Assembly: GCA_963556495.2 (NCBI GenBank)
Contig: OY747709.1
Span: 14,524,400 to 14,588,399 of the forward strand
From: Valencia hispanica
Lineage: Eukaryota; Chordata; Actinopteri; Cyprinodontiformes; Valenciidae
Length of the DNA stretch: 64,000 nucleotides
Direction: 5' to 3'
The position numbers and the translations under genes are program-made. The notes under the pieces were generated by a model. The model saw nothing but the letters and a program-made list of their open reading frames with translations, did not search any database and was not told the DNA's origin. How positions within the stretch are numbered: position 1 is the stretch's first letter; each line of letters opens with the position of its first letter. Positions 1 to 11,395 of the stretch are shown here, piece by piece.

Positions 1-189
1 CATACAACAACCTCTCACAGCTAAACTCGCTTTAGATTAACTATTTTTTTCCAGTTGTTGTTTTAGAGGCAGTAACTCTGTTGATGAAATGTGTGTGATC
101 TCAAGATGATGCTTGTAACCCTGAGGGATGACTGGAGCTTCAACACAAAATGCAAAACAAAGATGTCTCGTAATTTAGGTTGGTAAAAA

Positions 190-480
190 ACAGTTGCACT
201 AAAGGTATACAGAGGTGTGACAAAGTATTTCACCCTTACAGATTTCTTCTTTTTATCAAATAAATTTTAATATCAGATGAAGAGAACGTGTGTAAATATA
301 AAATGGATAAAAAAAAAAAAAGATTTATTAAGGAAGAAATATTCAAACCAACCTGACCTCATGTGGAAAAGGGGTGCCCCGCCAAAAACCTAATATCTGG
401 TTGTACCACCCTTGGTAGCACCAAGTTGACGATAAGTAGTAATGAGTCTTTTCATTGCTGTGAAGGAATTTTGGCTCACA
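190..480. mobile_element. Decayed Tc1/mariner-like relic
   Basis: The segment resembles the end of a common fish DNA-transposon repeat: a TIR-like GTGACAAAGTATTTCACCC phrase and, farther in, text equivalent to 'ggttgtaccacccttggtagca' and 'atgagtcttttcattgctgtgaaggaattttggc'. A related relic is at 40830-41370. No transposase frame survives. Confidence 0.5.
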
Positions 481-508
481 TATCCTTGCTAGGACTGGCT
501 CATGGCAC

Positions 509-762
509 AGCAATCCTCTTATCTGGAACAAACTTTCAAATGACTGCAAAGTTGCTGAGTTCCTTTAATTTAAAGCTAAAAACCCATCTGTTTAGAGCTG
601 CCTTTGATTAATTGATTAATATTAACTGTAATGTCATGACAGTAGTATGTTTTAATGTTGTTTATGTCTTCAGTGTTGTGCTTTCTGTTTTTATTCTTGT
701 TTTATTGCTGCTTTTATTTTTCCTCTAATCCCATAAAACTCCTTGAATTGTCTTGTTGCTGA
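509..762 (+). mobile_element. L2-like LINE 3' end fragment
   Basis: The segment encodes the terminal LKLKTHLFRAAFD motif typical of fish L2-like reverse-transcriptase C-termini, followed by a 3' UTR ending near CTTGTTGCTGAA. It meets a reverse-oriented L2 at 763, tail to tail. It is heavily 5'-truncated. Confidence 0.75.
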
Positions 763-2575
763 AGGCAAGGCAAGGCAAGGCAATTTTATTTGTATAGCAC
801 ACTTTCAACAGCAGGGCAATTCAAGGTGCTTTACATGATTTGGTGATTTAAAAAACAAAAAAAACAATGGAAATTAAAAGTAAAAGAAACACATATTACA
901 CATGATACACAGTAAAGCAAGAGAAAGATTTTAAAAAAGCAAGAGAGCATGAACACATTTCATACATATGAAATCAAGCATTTACTCGAAGGCAATTCTA
1001 AACAGATGGGTTTTTAGTCTCGATTTAAAGCAGTTCAGAGTTTCAGCAGCTCTACACTCGTCAGGAAGTCTGTTCCAGATAAGGGGAGCATAAAAAGTGA
1101 AAGCTGCTTCTCCATGTTTAGTTCTGAGTCTAGGGATGTTTAGTAGGCTAGAGTTGGAGGATCTGAGTGGTCTTGGTGGTTGGTACCATGACAACAGGTC
1201 TTCAACACATTTTGGTGCTAAGCCATGTAATGATTTATAAACTAGTAGGAGTATTTTGAAGTCTGTTCTCTGAGCTACAGGGAGCCAGTGTAAGGACTTT
1301 AGAACTGGGGTGATGTGCTCTACTTTCCTGGTTCTAGTGAGGACGCGAGCAGCAGCGTTCTGGATCAGCTGCAGCTGTCTGACTTTTTAGGCAGACCTGT
1401 GAAGATGCTGTTGCAGTAATCAATCCGACTAAAGATAAACGCATGGATTAGTTTTTCTAGGTCGTGTTGCAACATCAGTCGTTTAATCCTAGAGATGTTC
1501 TTCAGGTGATAGAAGGCTGACCTTGTTATTGCCTTTATGTGACCCTGGAGGTTCAGGTCTGAGTCCATTACTACACCTAGGTTTCGAGCCTGATCGGTAG
1601 TTTCTAGCTGTATTAATTTAGGCTGTGTGCTGACTCTTGATCGTTCCTCCTTGGGTCCAAAAATAATAACTTCAGTTTTGTTTCTATTCAACTGGAGAAA
1701 GTTATGGCAGATCCATCCATTTATTTGGTCAATGGATTGATTTAGGGTTTGAATGGGTTCAGAGTCGCCTGGTGACATTGTAATGTAGAGCTGAGTGTCA
1801 TCCGCGTAGTTATGGTAGCTAATGTTATTGGTTGCTATAATCTTGCCTAGTGGGAGCATGTAGATATTAAATAAGAGGGGCCCCAGGATGGAGCCCTGGG
1901 GCATCCCACATGTGATTTCTGTTCGTTCTGATGAAAAGTTTCCTACTGAAACATAGAAGTCCCTGTTCTTTAGGTAAGATTCGAACTAGCCAAGTAGTGT
2001 ATCAGAGAGTCCGACCCAGCTCTCCAGTCATTCCAATAAAATATCACGATCAACAGTGTCAAATGCTGCACTGAGGTCCAACAGAACCAGCACTGTGGTT
2101 CTTCCACAGTCTGTATTTATGCGGATGTCATTGAATACTTTGACGAGGACAGTCTCGGTGCTGTGGTGAGCACGGAAACCAGACTGAAAAACATCAAAAC
2201 GGTTTGTCATTGTTATGAAGCTATTCAACTGCTGAAACACAACTTTTTCAATAATCTTACTGATAAATGGAAGATTAGAGATCTGCCTGTAGTTCTGCAT
2301 TAACGTGTTGTCCAGATTTTTCTTCTTTAGCAGTGGTTTAATAACTGCTGTTTTTAAAGCCTGAGGGAAGACACCTGATAGCAGGGATGAGTTCACTATT
2401 TGAGCAAGATCAGACCCAATAACAGGAAGAACTTTCTTTAGAAAAGCTGTGGGTAGGATATCAAGACAGCAGGAGGAGGAGCTTAATTGGATAATGATTA
2501 TTTCAAGGCTGTTCTGGTTTAATTCGTGGAATTCAGACATTTTCTCTACATTGTTGTTGGCACTGGTTGTGGGTT
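763..2575 (-). mobile_element. L2-like LINE, 5'-truncated
   Basis: Three minus-strand frames together give most of a reverse transcriptase. At 2028-2540 are the finger/palm motifs [18 protein letters not shown] and [12 protein letters not shown]. At 1365-1904 are [12 protein letters not shown], the catalytic YADDTQLYI and [12 protein letters not shown]. At 982-1194 is the C-terminus ending LKSRLKTHLFR-like. Stops and frame changes separate them, so it is inactive. The 3' end is a (GGCAA)n tail at 769-783 in + orientation. Related tails at 27.6-28.4 kb and 63.8-64.0 kb belong to the same family. Confidence 0.88.
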
Positions 2576-2594
2576 TGATATTGAGGTACAGATT

Positions 2595-2650
2595 GACCGT
2601 CTAATTGCTGAAAGGGTGCTATACAAATAATTTTGGCTTGCTTGCCTAGG
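2595..2650 (+). mobile_element. Tiny L2 3' tail fragment
   Basis: The phrase 'ttgctgaaagggtgctatacaaataattttgg' is equivalent to the L2 tail seen at 28350-28387. It lies next to the 5' edge of the minus-strand L2. Confidence 0.5.
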
Positions 2651-2879
2651 GTATACTTCAGAAATTCCCAATACCTTGCATTTGCTTTTTCAGACAGGAT
2701 CCTGAGCTGATATTGACCATCTGTTCTCCTGGCTATATTCTATAACTCCTTGACATGAACTATCCCACAGCCCACAATGTTCCTTAGGGAAATTGTGTTG
2801 AACCTCATGTAGAATGTAAAGAAAACTCATTTGGGCTACAGATTATACAATTGCCCTGCAACAATAAGCGGGTATAGGC

Positions 2880-2911
2880 GCTGGCTGGCTGGCTGGCTGG
2901 CTGGCTGGATG
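2880..2911. repeat. (GGCT)n microsatellite
   Basis: About seven GGCT units lie in an otherwise gene-free stretch (2650-3375) in which I see no other feature beyond TATG-rich low complexity near 2950-2990. Confidence 0.85.
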
Positions 2912-3379
2912 GATTATACATGTATAACTTTGTGCAAAATGTATTTATTTTATAATGTATGTATTATGTATGTATACATTATACATACATTATGTAAATT
3001 AGAAAATACACAAATTGCAAAAAATGTTGCAGTGAGAATTTCTAAGCTGCACTTTTTAAATCTCTTTTTTCCCATTAATGTAAAAAGTAAAAGCACATGT
3101 TTAGGCTATTTCTACATGATTATCAAATATACTTATGGAATAAAACAGAGATCTAACTCCTTCTCAAGTTAAGATATTATAACAGTAGTCATGTATCACC
3201 TTTTGCTCAATTGTTTTACCTGAAACCAATGGGCAAACTCCGCTGGCAAAATCTGAAGCCGACCCAGAAGTCACAGCAATTGCCCCATCAGTTCCCCCAT
3301 CATCTGCTAGGGGCTGGCTGTAGAAAGGAGAACGTTCCCATTGACTCCAATGTTAAAAATGCCAACTTCACAGCAGAAA

Positions 3380-3486
3380 TAAGGAGGAGGAGGAGGAGGA
3401 GGAGGAGGAGGAGGAGGAGATGGAGGAGGAGGAGATGGAGGAGGAGGAGATGGAGGAAGAGGAGGAAAAGAAGAAGAAGAAGAAGC
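3380..3486. repeat. (AGG)n purine-rich microsatellite
   Basis: An interrupted AGG/GGA array with ATGG interruptions grades into GAA repeats. The Arg-rich and Leu-rich reading frames over it are artefacts of the repeat. Confidence 0.92.
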
Positions 3487-3784
3487 GTTAGGCTAACTTG
3501 GATGCTAATGGTAGTTCTGATGAAAGTTTGTGAGAAATACACACAAGGAAGGGAATTATCATGGTTTTGAACAGCAGATTTTGGACAAAAGTCTTTCTGG
3601 GACAAATTATTTTAAAGGAGGACATTAACTGGACCGCTGTGGATGTAAAAATACAGTTTTTGTTGGAGATGGCTTTTTCCTGGGTTTTGAAATGCGGCTT
3701 TGAACACTAAGTTGTCATTTATTGACAATTCCGAACATCCGGGTTTCTCCAATATTACCCAGAATGCAACGTGCCTTGTCAGTG

Positions 3785-3849
3785 AATTGCTATCAAAAAT
3801 GCTGGTGGTTTTCACTGAGTGAAAACCACCAGCATTTTTGAAAGCAATT
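3785..3849. repeat. Near-perfect palindrome upstream of THAP exon
   Basis: Arms 3793-3816 and 3818-3841 are perfect 24-bp inverted copies with a single G between them. After one mismatch they extend to 3785 and 3849, giving 32-bp arms. The right arm ends about 22 bp before the THAP start codon. Confidence 0.9.
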
Positions 3850-3871
3850 TGCATACAAACCTCCGCAAATC

Positions 3872-4061
3872 ATGCCTAAAAGTTGTTGTGCGGTTGGTTG
3901 TTCCAACCATAATTTGTTGGAGCGGAAATTATCTTTCTTTACTTTCCCCACAGACCCTGTAAGATGGAAAAAGTGGGTTAATGCGGTCAAGAAAGTGAAA
4001 CCGGACGGTTTGGAATGGAGGCCAAGCAGGACTGCAGTCCTATGTAGTGAACACTTAAGTG
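3872..4061 (+). CDS. THAP-domain zinc-finger exon (first exon or relic)
   Basis: The frame starts MPKSCCAVGCSNH and runs to CSEHLSG. This gives the C2CH zinc ligands (C5 or C6, C10, C58, H61) and the conserved Pro26 and Trp32/Trp35 of a THAP DNA-binding domain. A GTAAGA donor at 4062 ends it in phase 1, as first THAP exons often do. THAP domains occur both in host thap genes and in P-element or Harbinger/ISL2EU-type transposons. I could not find a following exon or transposase nearby, so either a host gene fragment or a transposon remnant is possible. The palindrome just upstream favours mobile DNA, but only weakly. Confidence 0.6.
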
Positions 4062-4329
4062 GTAAGAATAGTTTTGACTCTTGATAAAATGAGATTTTTG
4101 GGGGGATTTCGGAATACTTAATACGTTTAGCTTCAACCATTGTCAATATAATAGCTCAGCTGACAGCACCATGGAGAGTTATGGAGGCAAAGGAGCACGT
4201 AGCTGCGACGGACACAGACCGATGGCGGTGTTGTGATTGTATTTCTCATAAAATGAACTGAATAGACTGATGGAAGACCACATTTCCCAGCAATCCTAGC
4301 AGTGACCCCCAACACACTCCTATTAGTCC

Positions 4330-5705
4330 GTGAGCACCCATGGTGGCATCAGCGATGACATCACGGCCAATGGGGCTATAAGAGTGGAGTCGCGCCCATT
4401 TTCAAACTGTTCTCCAGCCAGAAGTTCTTGGATGAACTACTTCTGAACAGAGGACATCTCACCGGTGAAGATTTTCTTTGGTTCTGACCCACTGGACCGG
4501 GGAAGAACTAATTTCAAAGCTTCGAAGTGCTCATACGGTTTGTGTATCTCGTCTGAGCTATATCAGAACTGTTCCCAGACAGTTCGTTAGATGTCGACCT
4601 ACAGGCCATCCAGCCTGCCTTTGGGCCACACGGTCCTTAAAATCCTGTACAGGTTTTTTTTTTATAACTCTTCCTTTTCTTGCTCAACCACGGACACAAT
4701 TTGCTCTCCTCCTAGTGGACTGGACCTCCTTCAAAGCAAAGTAGGACTGAACCGGTTCATTTATACTAATATTGTGTCAGGGCGGAGATAAATTGAGAAA
4801 ATAGTGTTTTAACAAATTAGATCTCGTTCATTGTTGGGTTAGTGTTTTAAAGCGCTGTACCTGTTTGGTCAATTTTGCGTCGCCGCACGCATAGGTTGGA
4901 GCTGAAATTGCTGTGTTTGAAACTGTTTGTTTCATCCTGAGCAGATCACGCCTTTCTTTCTTTTTCCTCCCTCTCCTTTCCTCTCTCTCTCTCTCTGACT
5001 CTCTCGCTCCCTGATCACCTTTGGCAGAGTCGGGCTCGATCCGGCCTGCGTTAATTGGTCTTAGCTGAATAGTTTAACTCCACTCTCTTTGAGGCCTTCT
5101 ACATGGACACTTCAGCCCATGTGCTCTGTCCATTTTAGCCAAAGCTAGGTTATGGGCCTTTGTCTCCTTACACTACATGTGCCCCCCCTCCATCTTGGCA
5201 CAGAACTGAGATTTATGACTTCGTCCCACAGGCTATCTGTGACTTGGGCTCCCTGGAGTGAGGGCCACCCCCTCCTTTTCTGACCCGAACCTCAGCTGTC
5301 TCAGTGATTTCATTTCATGTTAATTGTGTTTAATGTTCACCTATTATTGTTGTCTAAGATCTGTAGTAAGTTTTGCATGCTTTAGAATAGATGGGATTTT
5401 CTATTTTCTAAATTAAGTTCCCTTAACTTAAAGAGAAGTTGTCTGGGATTATTTGGAGTGATGCGTACAATTAATATCCACAGCGTAAGAACTTATTCCT
5501 TCATTTGTTTAATTATCTCAGCCTTATCAGGCTGGTAATCATAAACATAAACTGAGACTTTGGCTATATGTTCCTGGAATCCACCAGGATGGTGCCCCTA
5601 AACTTGGTAATTTTTACATAAAATTATTAATCTTATTAATAATTGCCCTAAGCAATTATTCATAACTATTCATAGCCAAATCCTACCTATCTGCGGCACA
5701 ACAGC
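4330..5705 (+). other. Possible solo LTR / retroelement leader
   Basis: The stretch has a TATA-like box in GGGGCTATAAGAGTGGAG near 4373-4390, a pyrimidine tract at 4955-5010, and an AT-rich 3' part. I recall the 3' text (around 'ggatggtgcccctaaacttggtaa') as dispersed in fish genomes. I could not fix TG...CA ends or a target-site duplication. No gag or pol frame is present. Treat as a guess. Confidence 0.28.
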
Positions 5706-7856
5706 GGTTTTAAATCAACCGGCGGGTTGGATCGGGATTTGATCTGGAGATAACTTCGGGTAGCGGGTCGTGTTCAAAAATCATCTAAACAGGTGCGGGT
5801 TAGTAAAATTGGATCAGTGCAGGACTCTGCAACAGTAAACTCTATAGGCTACTTTTACTGCTATTATTTTGTATTTAACAATGCAAGAAATACAGAAATT
5901 AGATATGAAAGGATAAATTCTTGGGGCAGCAATATTTACTTTTATGCAAGTTTTCATAGTAATCGAAAGCCTCTAAAATCTATTGAAAAACCCCACCCTC
6001 CGCTCCTGCTTAGGGTTTGTTTTCACCGACACTATCCGCCATTTTGATTTGTGACGTAACTATGACGCTACGCTGGAATTGTCCATTTGTTTTCTGAGTG
6101 GTTTGACAAATGATTGTATCAATGATTGGCATACGTCATTTGAATCACAAGCAGGGATAGGATGATGTTGAAATTCAGCCCGGGATCTAGAAAGTTTCTT
6201 TACCTCGGGTGGGTCGTGGATCAGAATTGGGTTTTTTTTTTCATGAATATCTCAAACTTTCTGGCCCTGGGACAACCTATATATGGAAGCACTGTGAGGT
6301 TAGGTGGCCTTCCTTTCAAAGCAGAAGAGAGCTACTGACGTCTGGTTGCAGCTAGCAAACAATATAAAAATAGTTGACAGCAGAATCCAGCACAGCAGTG
6401 AGAAGTACTAATCACTCGCAGCTGCACCAGTATCATGTACAAAGATTTTCTATTAGGGAAGATGCCTCTCGTACACAGCAGACACACAACTTATAATGGC
6501 TGCTTTTGAAGCACAAAAACAAACATTCTGGTGACTGGTCTAGAACAGACTGGGCGTTCGGGCAGTGTTGCCAACTGCAACTAGACATCCAAGACCTTTT
6601 AAACAAAATTTCTAGTTCTGAAAAAACATTAGTTGAGATATCTCAAAAAGACGAAATTAACAGAGATAATATAGTTTTTGTTTTGTTTTGTTTTTTGGTA
6701 CTTTGTAAAAAAAAATAAGTACAGGATTTAGTATGCATTGAGCTTTGCTTGACAACCGCCATTAAACTGAAGTTCATTGCTTATGATATTATTTTCTGTG
6801 TTTTTTTGTTATGTTTTAAATGTCCTACATTTTTTAACTCACCATACATTTCAAACGTTCCTTGAATGCACCACAGGTGTCCAATGCAGCATGGTACAGA
6901 CAAGCTTCTGCCTTTCTTAATGGCTGTCAATCATCCGCCCCCACCCTCACAGCCCCACGCTGTGTACCACGCATTGCGTGGCCAAGATGGCGGTGGTGGG
7001 AACCGCCCAGTTGGCATTCAGCTCTTCAGAAACCTGCAGGTGACGTCACGGAGGGTCCGTCTATCTACATACAGTCTATGGCTGAAACTCAGTGATACAA
7101 AGTAGCTGTTGGTATATGCTGAATCCTTAAGCACGACGATTACATCTTTTCAGCGGAAATTACACACACCTCATTGGGTCGGACTCACTGCAACTAAGAA
7201 GTTGGGCCAGACAGACCAAATCAAGTGTACCAGACCACTACAGCCAAGCATTCATTATTTGGACTTTGGTGTCATGGAGAGCTGATAAGGTGCAAGCTCA
7301 TTTCCCTTAAAGGCCCAGAAAACTTTTAGAACACACAGAACCATACAAGCCAGTGGCAGTACTCTGAACAGGCTTTTAATCTCCAAAGCTATATCATTTC
7401 ATGAATCTACCAAATATAAAGGAATAATAGAGCATTTATATTCAAACTCCTGCCTTTTATTGAGGTTTACATCAGTTTCTTTATAGCTGATAAAAAATTG
7501 CCTCGGGACATTTGATTCACAAAAGAGAAACTGTACAACAGTTGTTTGAATATTTCTGTGTTTGGGGGCTTTATGATTATTTGCTCAAAGAGGTCATTTG
7601 AAGTGAAAACATGTAGAATTCACGAGAATGGGCCGCACGACAGTTTTTACAGTAGAGTCTGGAATAAGGGTGATAATTCTCTCTACAAAACACAAGCTCT
7701 GGGCAAGTTCTGAGTTTTTACGGCTTGAAAGTGCAAGCGAGCTATGTTACTACACAGAGACCCTCTCCGTGCTTCTCTCTCTTTTATAAAGCATTCAATG
7801 GCCTCTTTAGTATTCCGATATGGTTCATGATTCTCTGTCAACATCTGACTTCACAG
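5706..7856. other. No gene recognised
   Basis: I see no supported gene here. The 5706-6250 part has GC-rich phrases (GCGGGTTGGATCGGG, GGTGCGGGTTAGTAAAATTGG) that look like a dispersed DNA-transposon repeat. Near 6960-7080 is a GC-rich patch ending in TACAGTCTATGG, another phrase I associate with fish dispersed repeats. The rest is AT-rich with short poly(T) runs. Confidence 0.4.
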
Positions 7857-8052
7857 GGTGCGGGGTTCAGACTTGTACAGAGAGGAGCAAATCGCCTGTG
7901 GCTCACTGCTGCGGAGGACTGTAGGAAGAGATTACACTCAGAGGCCGACTGACAGAGTGACATACAGACAGATTCCCATTACACATCAGGTGCAGGGGCA
8001 TTTGACCTTCTTTGATTTGAGTGATCAGCTACAAACTGCGAGAAAGATTCAG
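7857..8052 (+). CDS. Exon-like open frame, unassigned
   Basis: A 196-nt stretch with raised GC lies between an AG (TTCACAG) and a CAG/GTAAAA donor-like site, open in one frame. It encodes a hydrophilic segment beginning VRGSDLYREEQIACGSLLRR and containing GHLTFFDLSDQL. I do not recognise the protein and see no adjacent exon. It could be an isolated exon, a pseudogene fragment or chance. Confidence 0.25.
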
Positions 8053-8584
8053 GTAAAACTGTAGCACAAGATATGCTGCCCCAACCTCTTGTTGCCCTGC
8101 GACAGTGGTTTTTCAAACAACAAGTTGAGATTGCCACTGAACAGACTATTAAGTTTGCTAATTACGGGATGGGTCTTTCCCACTGCCCTGAAGATGTAAC
8201 CTAGCCACTTTATGTTGTGAAGGGGATAATAATTGCTTCTATGGGCTCTTTCACATTCACCTCACATCCAGTTTGCTTCTGGATATGATTCAGCAGGAGT
8301 ACATTTACAGCTGACATTAAAATGCGACGGCAGTGTACATAGTGAAATTGGATTTCTCTTCCCATCACCTTAAATGCAGATTCTGTCCTTTGCATCCTTC
8401 AGAACCTATAGTCAACATCTAATTTTATTCGCTCACCCGGATACATTCTTTTCTTATACGGCTGTTGTAATTTGAACAGTCACTTCGGCACCTACATGAC
8501 TCCTGTCTAATATTGACAGGAGATATTGTATGTTGCTTCTCTGCCTACTCTGGGGCATTAGACATGAAGATACTTTAGGCATCC
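8053..8584. other. No gene recognised
   Basis: I see neither a coding signal nor a clear repeat in this AT-rich stretch. Confidence 0.4.
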
Positions 8585-8745
8585 CACTAGACTTGTAATC
8601 AAGACCGCCTAAACCGAGACCAAGACACTACCAAGACCAGAGGGTATCGAGACCAAGACAAGACCAAGACCAAAGACCAAGACAGACCATGTCAAGACCA
8701 AGACCAAGTCAAGACCAAGACCGATACCAATGTCGAGACCGAAGG
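8585..8745 (+). repeat. Degenerate GACCAA-rich repeat, copy 1
   Basis: The segment starts CACTAGACTTGTA and continues as an irregular run of AAGACC/GACCAAGACC units. The first 75 or so bases are nearly identical to copy 2 at 8968. Its reverse complement resembles the 'GGTCTTGGTCTCGG' repeats common in fish DNA. Confidence 0.8.
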
Positions 8746-8967
8746 AAAAAAAACAGACTAGTGTTGAAGCTACGCAATAACTTGTATGAACAGCAGCATA
8801 CTAGGGTTCAGCCACAGTTTACATTCAATACATATTAGACGGTATTACTTCAACTACAGGCAATACAGAGACAGACCATGTCATGTGTGTGACTGAGCTC
8901 ACTGTAAATGTTTTTGCAGACTGGGTGAGATCAACTATGTGTAGCAATTGTATGATGGCTGTTACTG

Positions 8968-9112
8968 CACTAGACTTGTAGTCAAGACCACCTAAACCGA
9001 GACCAAGACACTACCAAGACCAGAGGGTATCGAGACCAAGACCAAAGACCGTCAAGGCCGTGACAAGACCGAGACCACGTAAAAAAGGGTCTCGAGACCA
9101 AGACCAGTCTTG
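8968..9112 (+). repeat. Degenerate GACCAA-rich repeat, copy 2
   Basis: The same head as copy 1, offset by 383 bp, is followed by GACCAA units and a GGTCTCGAGACC palindrome near its end. The two copies bracket about 220 bp of unrelated AT-rich DNA. Confidence 0.8.
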
Positions 9113-10690
9113 AGACATACATCACTACATCCCACACATACAGTTGGTGTACAGTGGGCCCACAGTATTTGTGGGGTTAGGAACCACAGCCCCCTGTGAG
9201 TACCTAAAATCTGCTAATACATGACACCCTAAAAACGCTTATAACTGCCTATTTTAATAGTTCAAACACCACATATAACTACATATGAAATAATACGCTC
9301 AGTGGAAACCGTCTTAGTACTACCGCAGAAAATAATATCCACAGTTTTCATTATCTCCAGTCTTGGGGGTATAGCTAAACAGAACCAAGGAAATTAAGTG
9401 GCACTTCCAGATTGGATACTTTTCAAACTCCAACCAATAGTGTGTCAAGTAGTATTGTGTCATAGTATTTCAATTATTTTAGATATGCTCTATGAAATCT
9501 ATGAATAGGCACATTTTCAGCAAATAATTTGGAGTTGTGTTCCACAAACAAAATCATGAATAGGCTGTAGACTGTAAGCCTGGCAAGTCCTCCTATATAT
9601 ATATATATATAAATATAGTCTGGCCCCAACCCATGGACAGAGCTCAGTCTTTGGGAAGAAACTACGGTTGTCAAACTGTCTCTGAGCAACGAACAACGTC
9701 ACAGATTCAGAGTGACGGAAATCAGTCAATGGGGCAGTCTGCCATACACCCATCGGCAAAGCAGAAAATACATCCCTTTTCAAAACAAAGGACTTAAGTG
9801 GCTCTATCTGCTCATCTTTTTTTTAAAAAAAGCCCAAGTCTAAATTATCCAAAGTTGATGCCAAAACCGTTTCAAACGAGCGCCATCCCTGAGCCGCCGC
9901 CATCTTTATTGTTTTGCTCCTTCACAGCTCTGCTGTCATTGTGAAATAAAAAATAAAATAAAAAAGAAGCTCTGCTTTAATGGTGCTAAGCCCACCCAAC
10001 GTCTCCCCCCAAACATAGAGCGCCATGATTGGCTGAGCCTACACCTAGCCGAGCCAATGGAAGACCTGCTGAGGTTACAATGGAGCGTGGCTGGACCCAA
10101 CCGCAGAACAAAATCTGTTGTTGCGGTTTGTCAAGATGTCTTGGCTAGTAGACTGTATCTGTTAGATATACATTTAAGGATCCTTTTGTAGAAATATCCA
10201 TATAATTGTACAATCATTTGATTTTGTCCTTACCAAAGAGTTCTCACAGCTGTTCAAAATCCTAAACAAGGCTAACATTTAAATTAAGTGGGTCTTATTC
10301 ATAGAAATGATTGAATTATAAGGGCCATGCAAGTGATTGAAACTAGCTGATTTAATTTTGCACCACTGTGCACACATCTCGCCACTTTGAATTGCAACTC
10401 ACATACTGGTACTAGGCTAGTAAAAACAGCAGCTTACAGTTGACGTAATCTATTGTTTGTTCGTTAGTTTACAGTGTTTCTATACAGAACATGCCTAAAC
10501 AATTTGAATCTATTTTTGCGCTTTGATAGCCACATATAGCTTAGCATTTCCCCCCCAGGCTCTTCTAGTAGTACAGCAGCACCTTAAAGTACTTTAAATG
10601 TGTCCTTTCATCCATGTCACTTGAAATATGTGATATATCCTTGTAATGCTTTGCACTACTTTTGTCTATCACAATGAAAACTCTATCACT
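9113..10690. other. No gene; dispersed-repeat-like patches
   Basis: The stretch contains a short (AT)n at 9594-9611 and GC-richer patches at 9620-9780 and 9880-10140. The latter includes GCCGCCGCCATCTTTATTG and a CCAATGG/GATTGGCTGAGC stretch that looks like a dispersed fish repeat. No reading frame is convincing. Confidence 0.4.
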
Positions 10691-10734
10691 TGTTTCAAAC
10701 ATGCACATAGTCTAATGTAAAAAAGCAGCTGCCT

Positions 10735-11395
10735 TCGAGGTGCACACTTGCAGCAGGGACATTTCTGCAAGGAGCTTCGTTTAATAAAGCACCTGTAAGC
10801 CATTGGTCATTGTCTGAAGTCTGGGGTGTCTGTTCTGTCTGTTTTCCCTTCCGGTGATTCTCCACCAGGGGTCCTGCTCGAGTTGATGACCTTTCCATCA
10901 AGCTTGAGGGCGGAGCTGTGCCTGGCAGCTGATCGCAGCTGCACTTCATTGAGGCTCATCAGTGGGTGTATAAAGGAAGATGGCTGTCAGACCTTCTTTG
11001 AGTGTTGTATCTCCGTGATAACTTCTAGTCCTCTATTAATAATGCCCTTTGCTCCTTTCAAAGGTTCCTCCCTGGCCCTGCTGTGTTTCCAGTCATCTAC
11101 CAGTGATCCATTCTCCAGCTTTTCCATAAGCTCTGGTTCTCCTTCCATGTCTGACAGTCCTCTAGCTCCTGGCTCATCCGTGTCCTTGCTCATGCGTCAA
11201 GCTCTGCCTGTCTGCCCTCAGAACTCAGTCCTCACTCTCAGGATCCCTCATCACCTCCCGGAACTTTCTAGAAAGATCTTGCAGATGTCCCGGACTCCAA
11301 GCTTCTCCTCCCTGGCGTCACTACCACCTTCTGACACTAAGCCGATCCTGAGTACTCTCAAACAATTCTCATTAATCAAGGAAAGCTACTACTAC
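10735..11395. other. GC-rich patch with competing open frames, unassigned
   Basis: GC content rises clearly here. The + strand has a 190-codon frame (10826-11398). The minus strand has hydrophilic frames of gene-like composition, including MSKDTDEPGARGLSDMEGEP at 10987-11193, a piece ending near SDNDQWLTG before a GTGCTT, and GVRDICKIFLESSGR farther upstream. The minus-strand pieces lie in different frames with intervening stops, which fits a decayed gene or retroelement better than an intact gene. I do not recognise the family. Confidence 0.25.

Noticed and set aside
3211..3605. Arg-rich and Leu-rich open frames
   Set aside because: They are translations of the (AGG)n microsatellite and have no other support.
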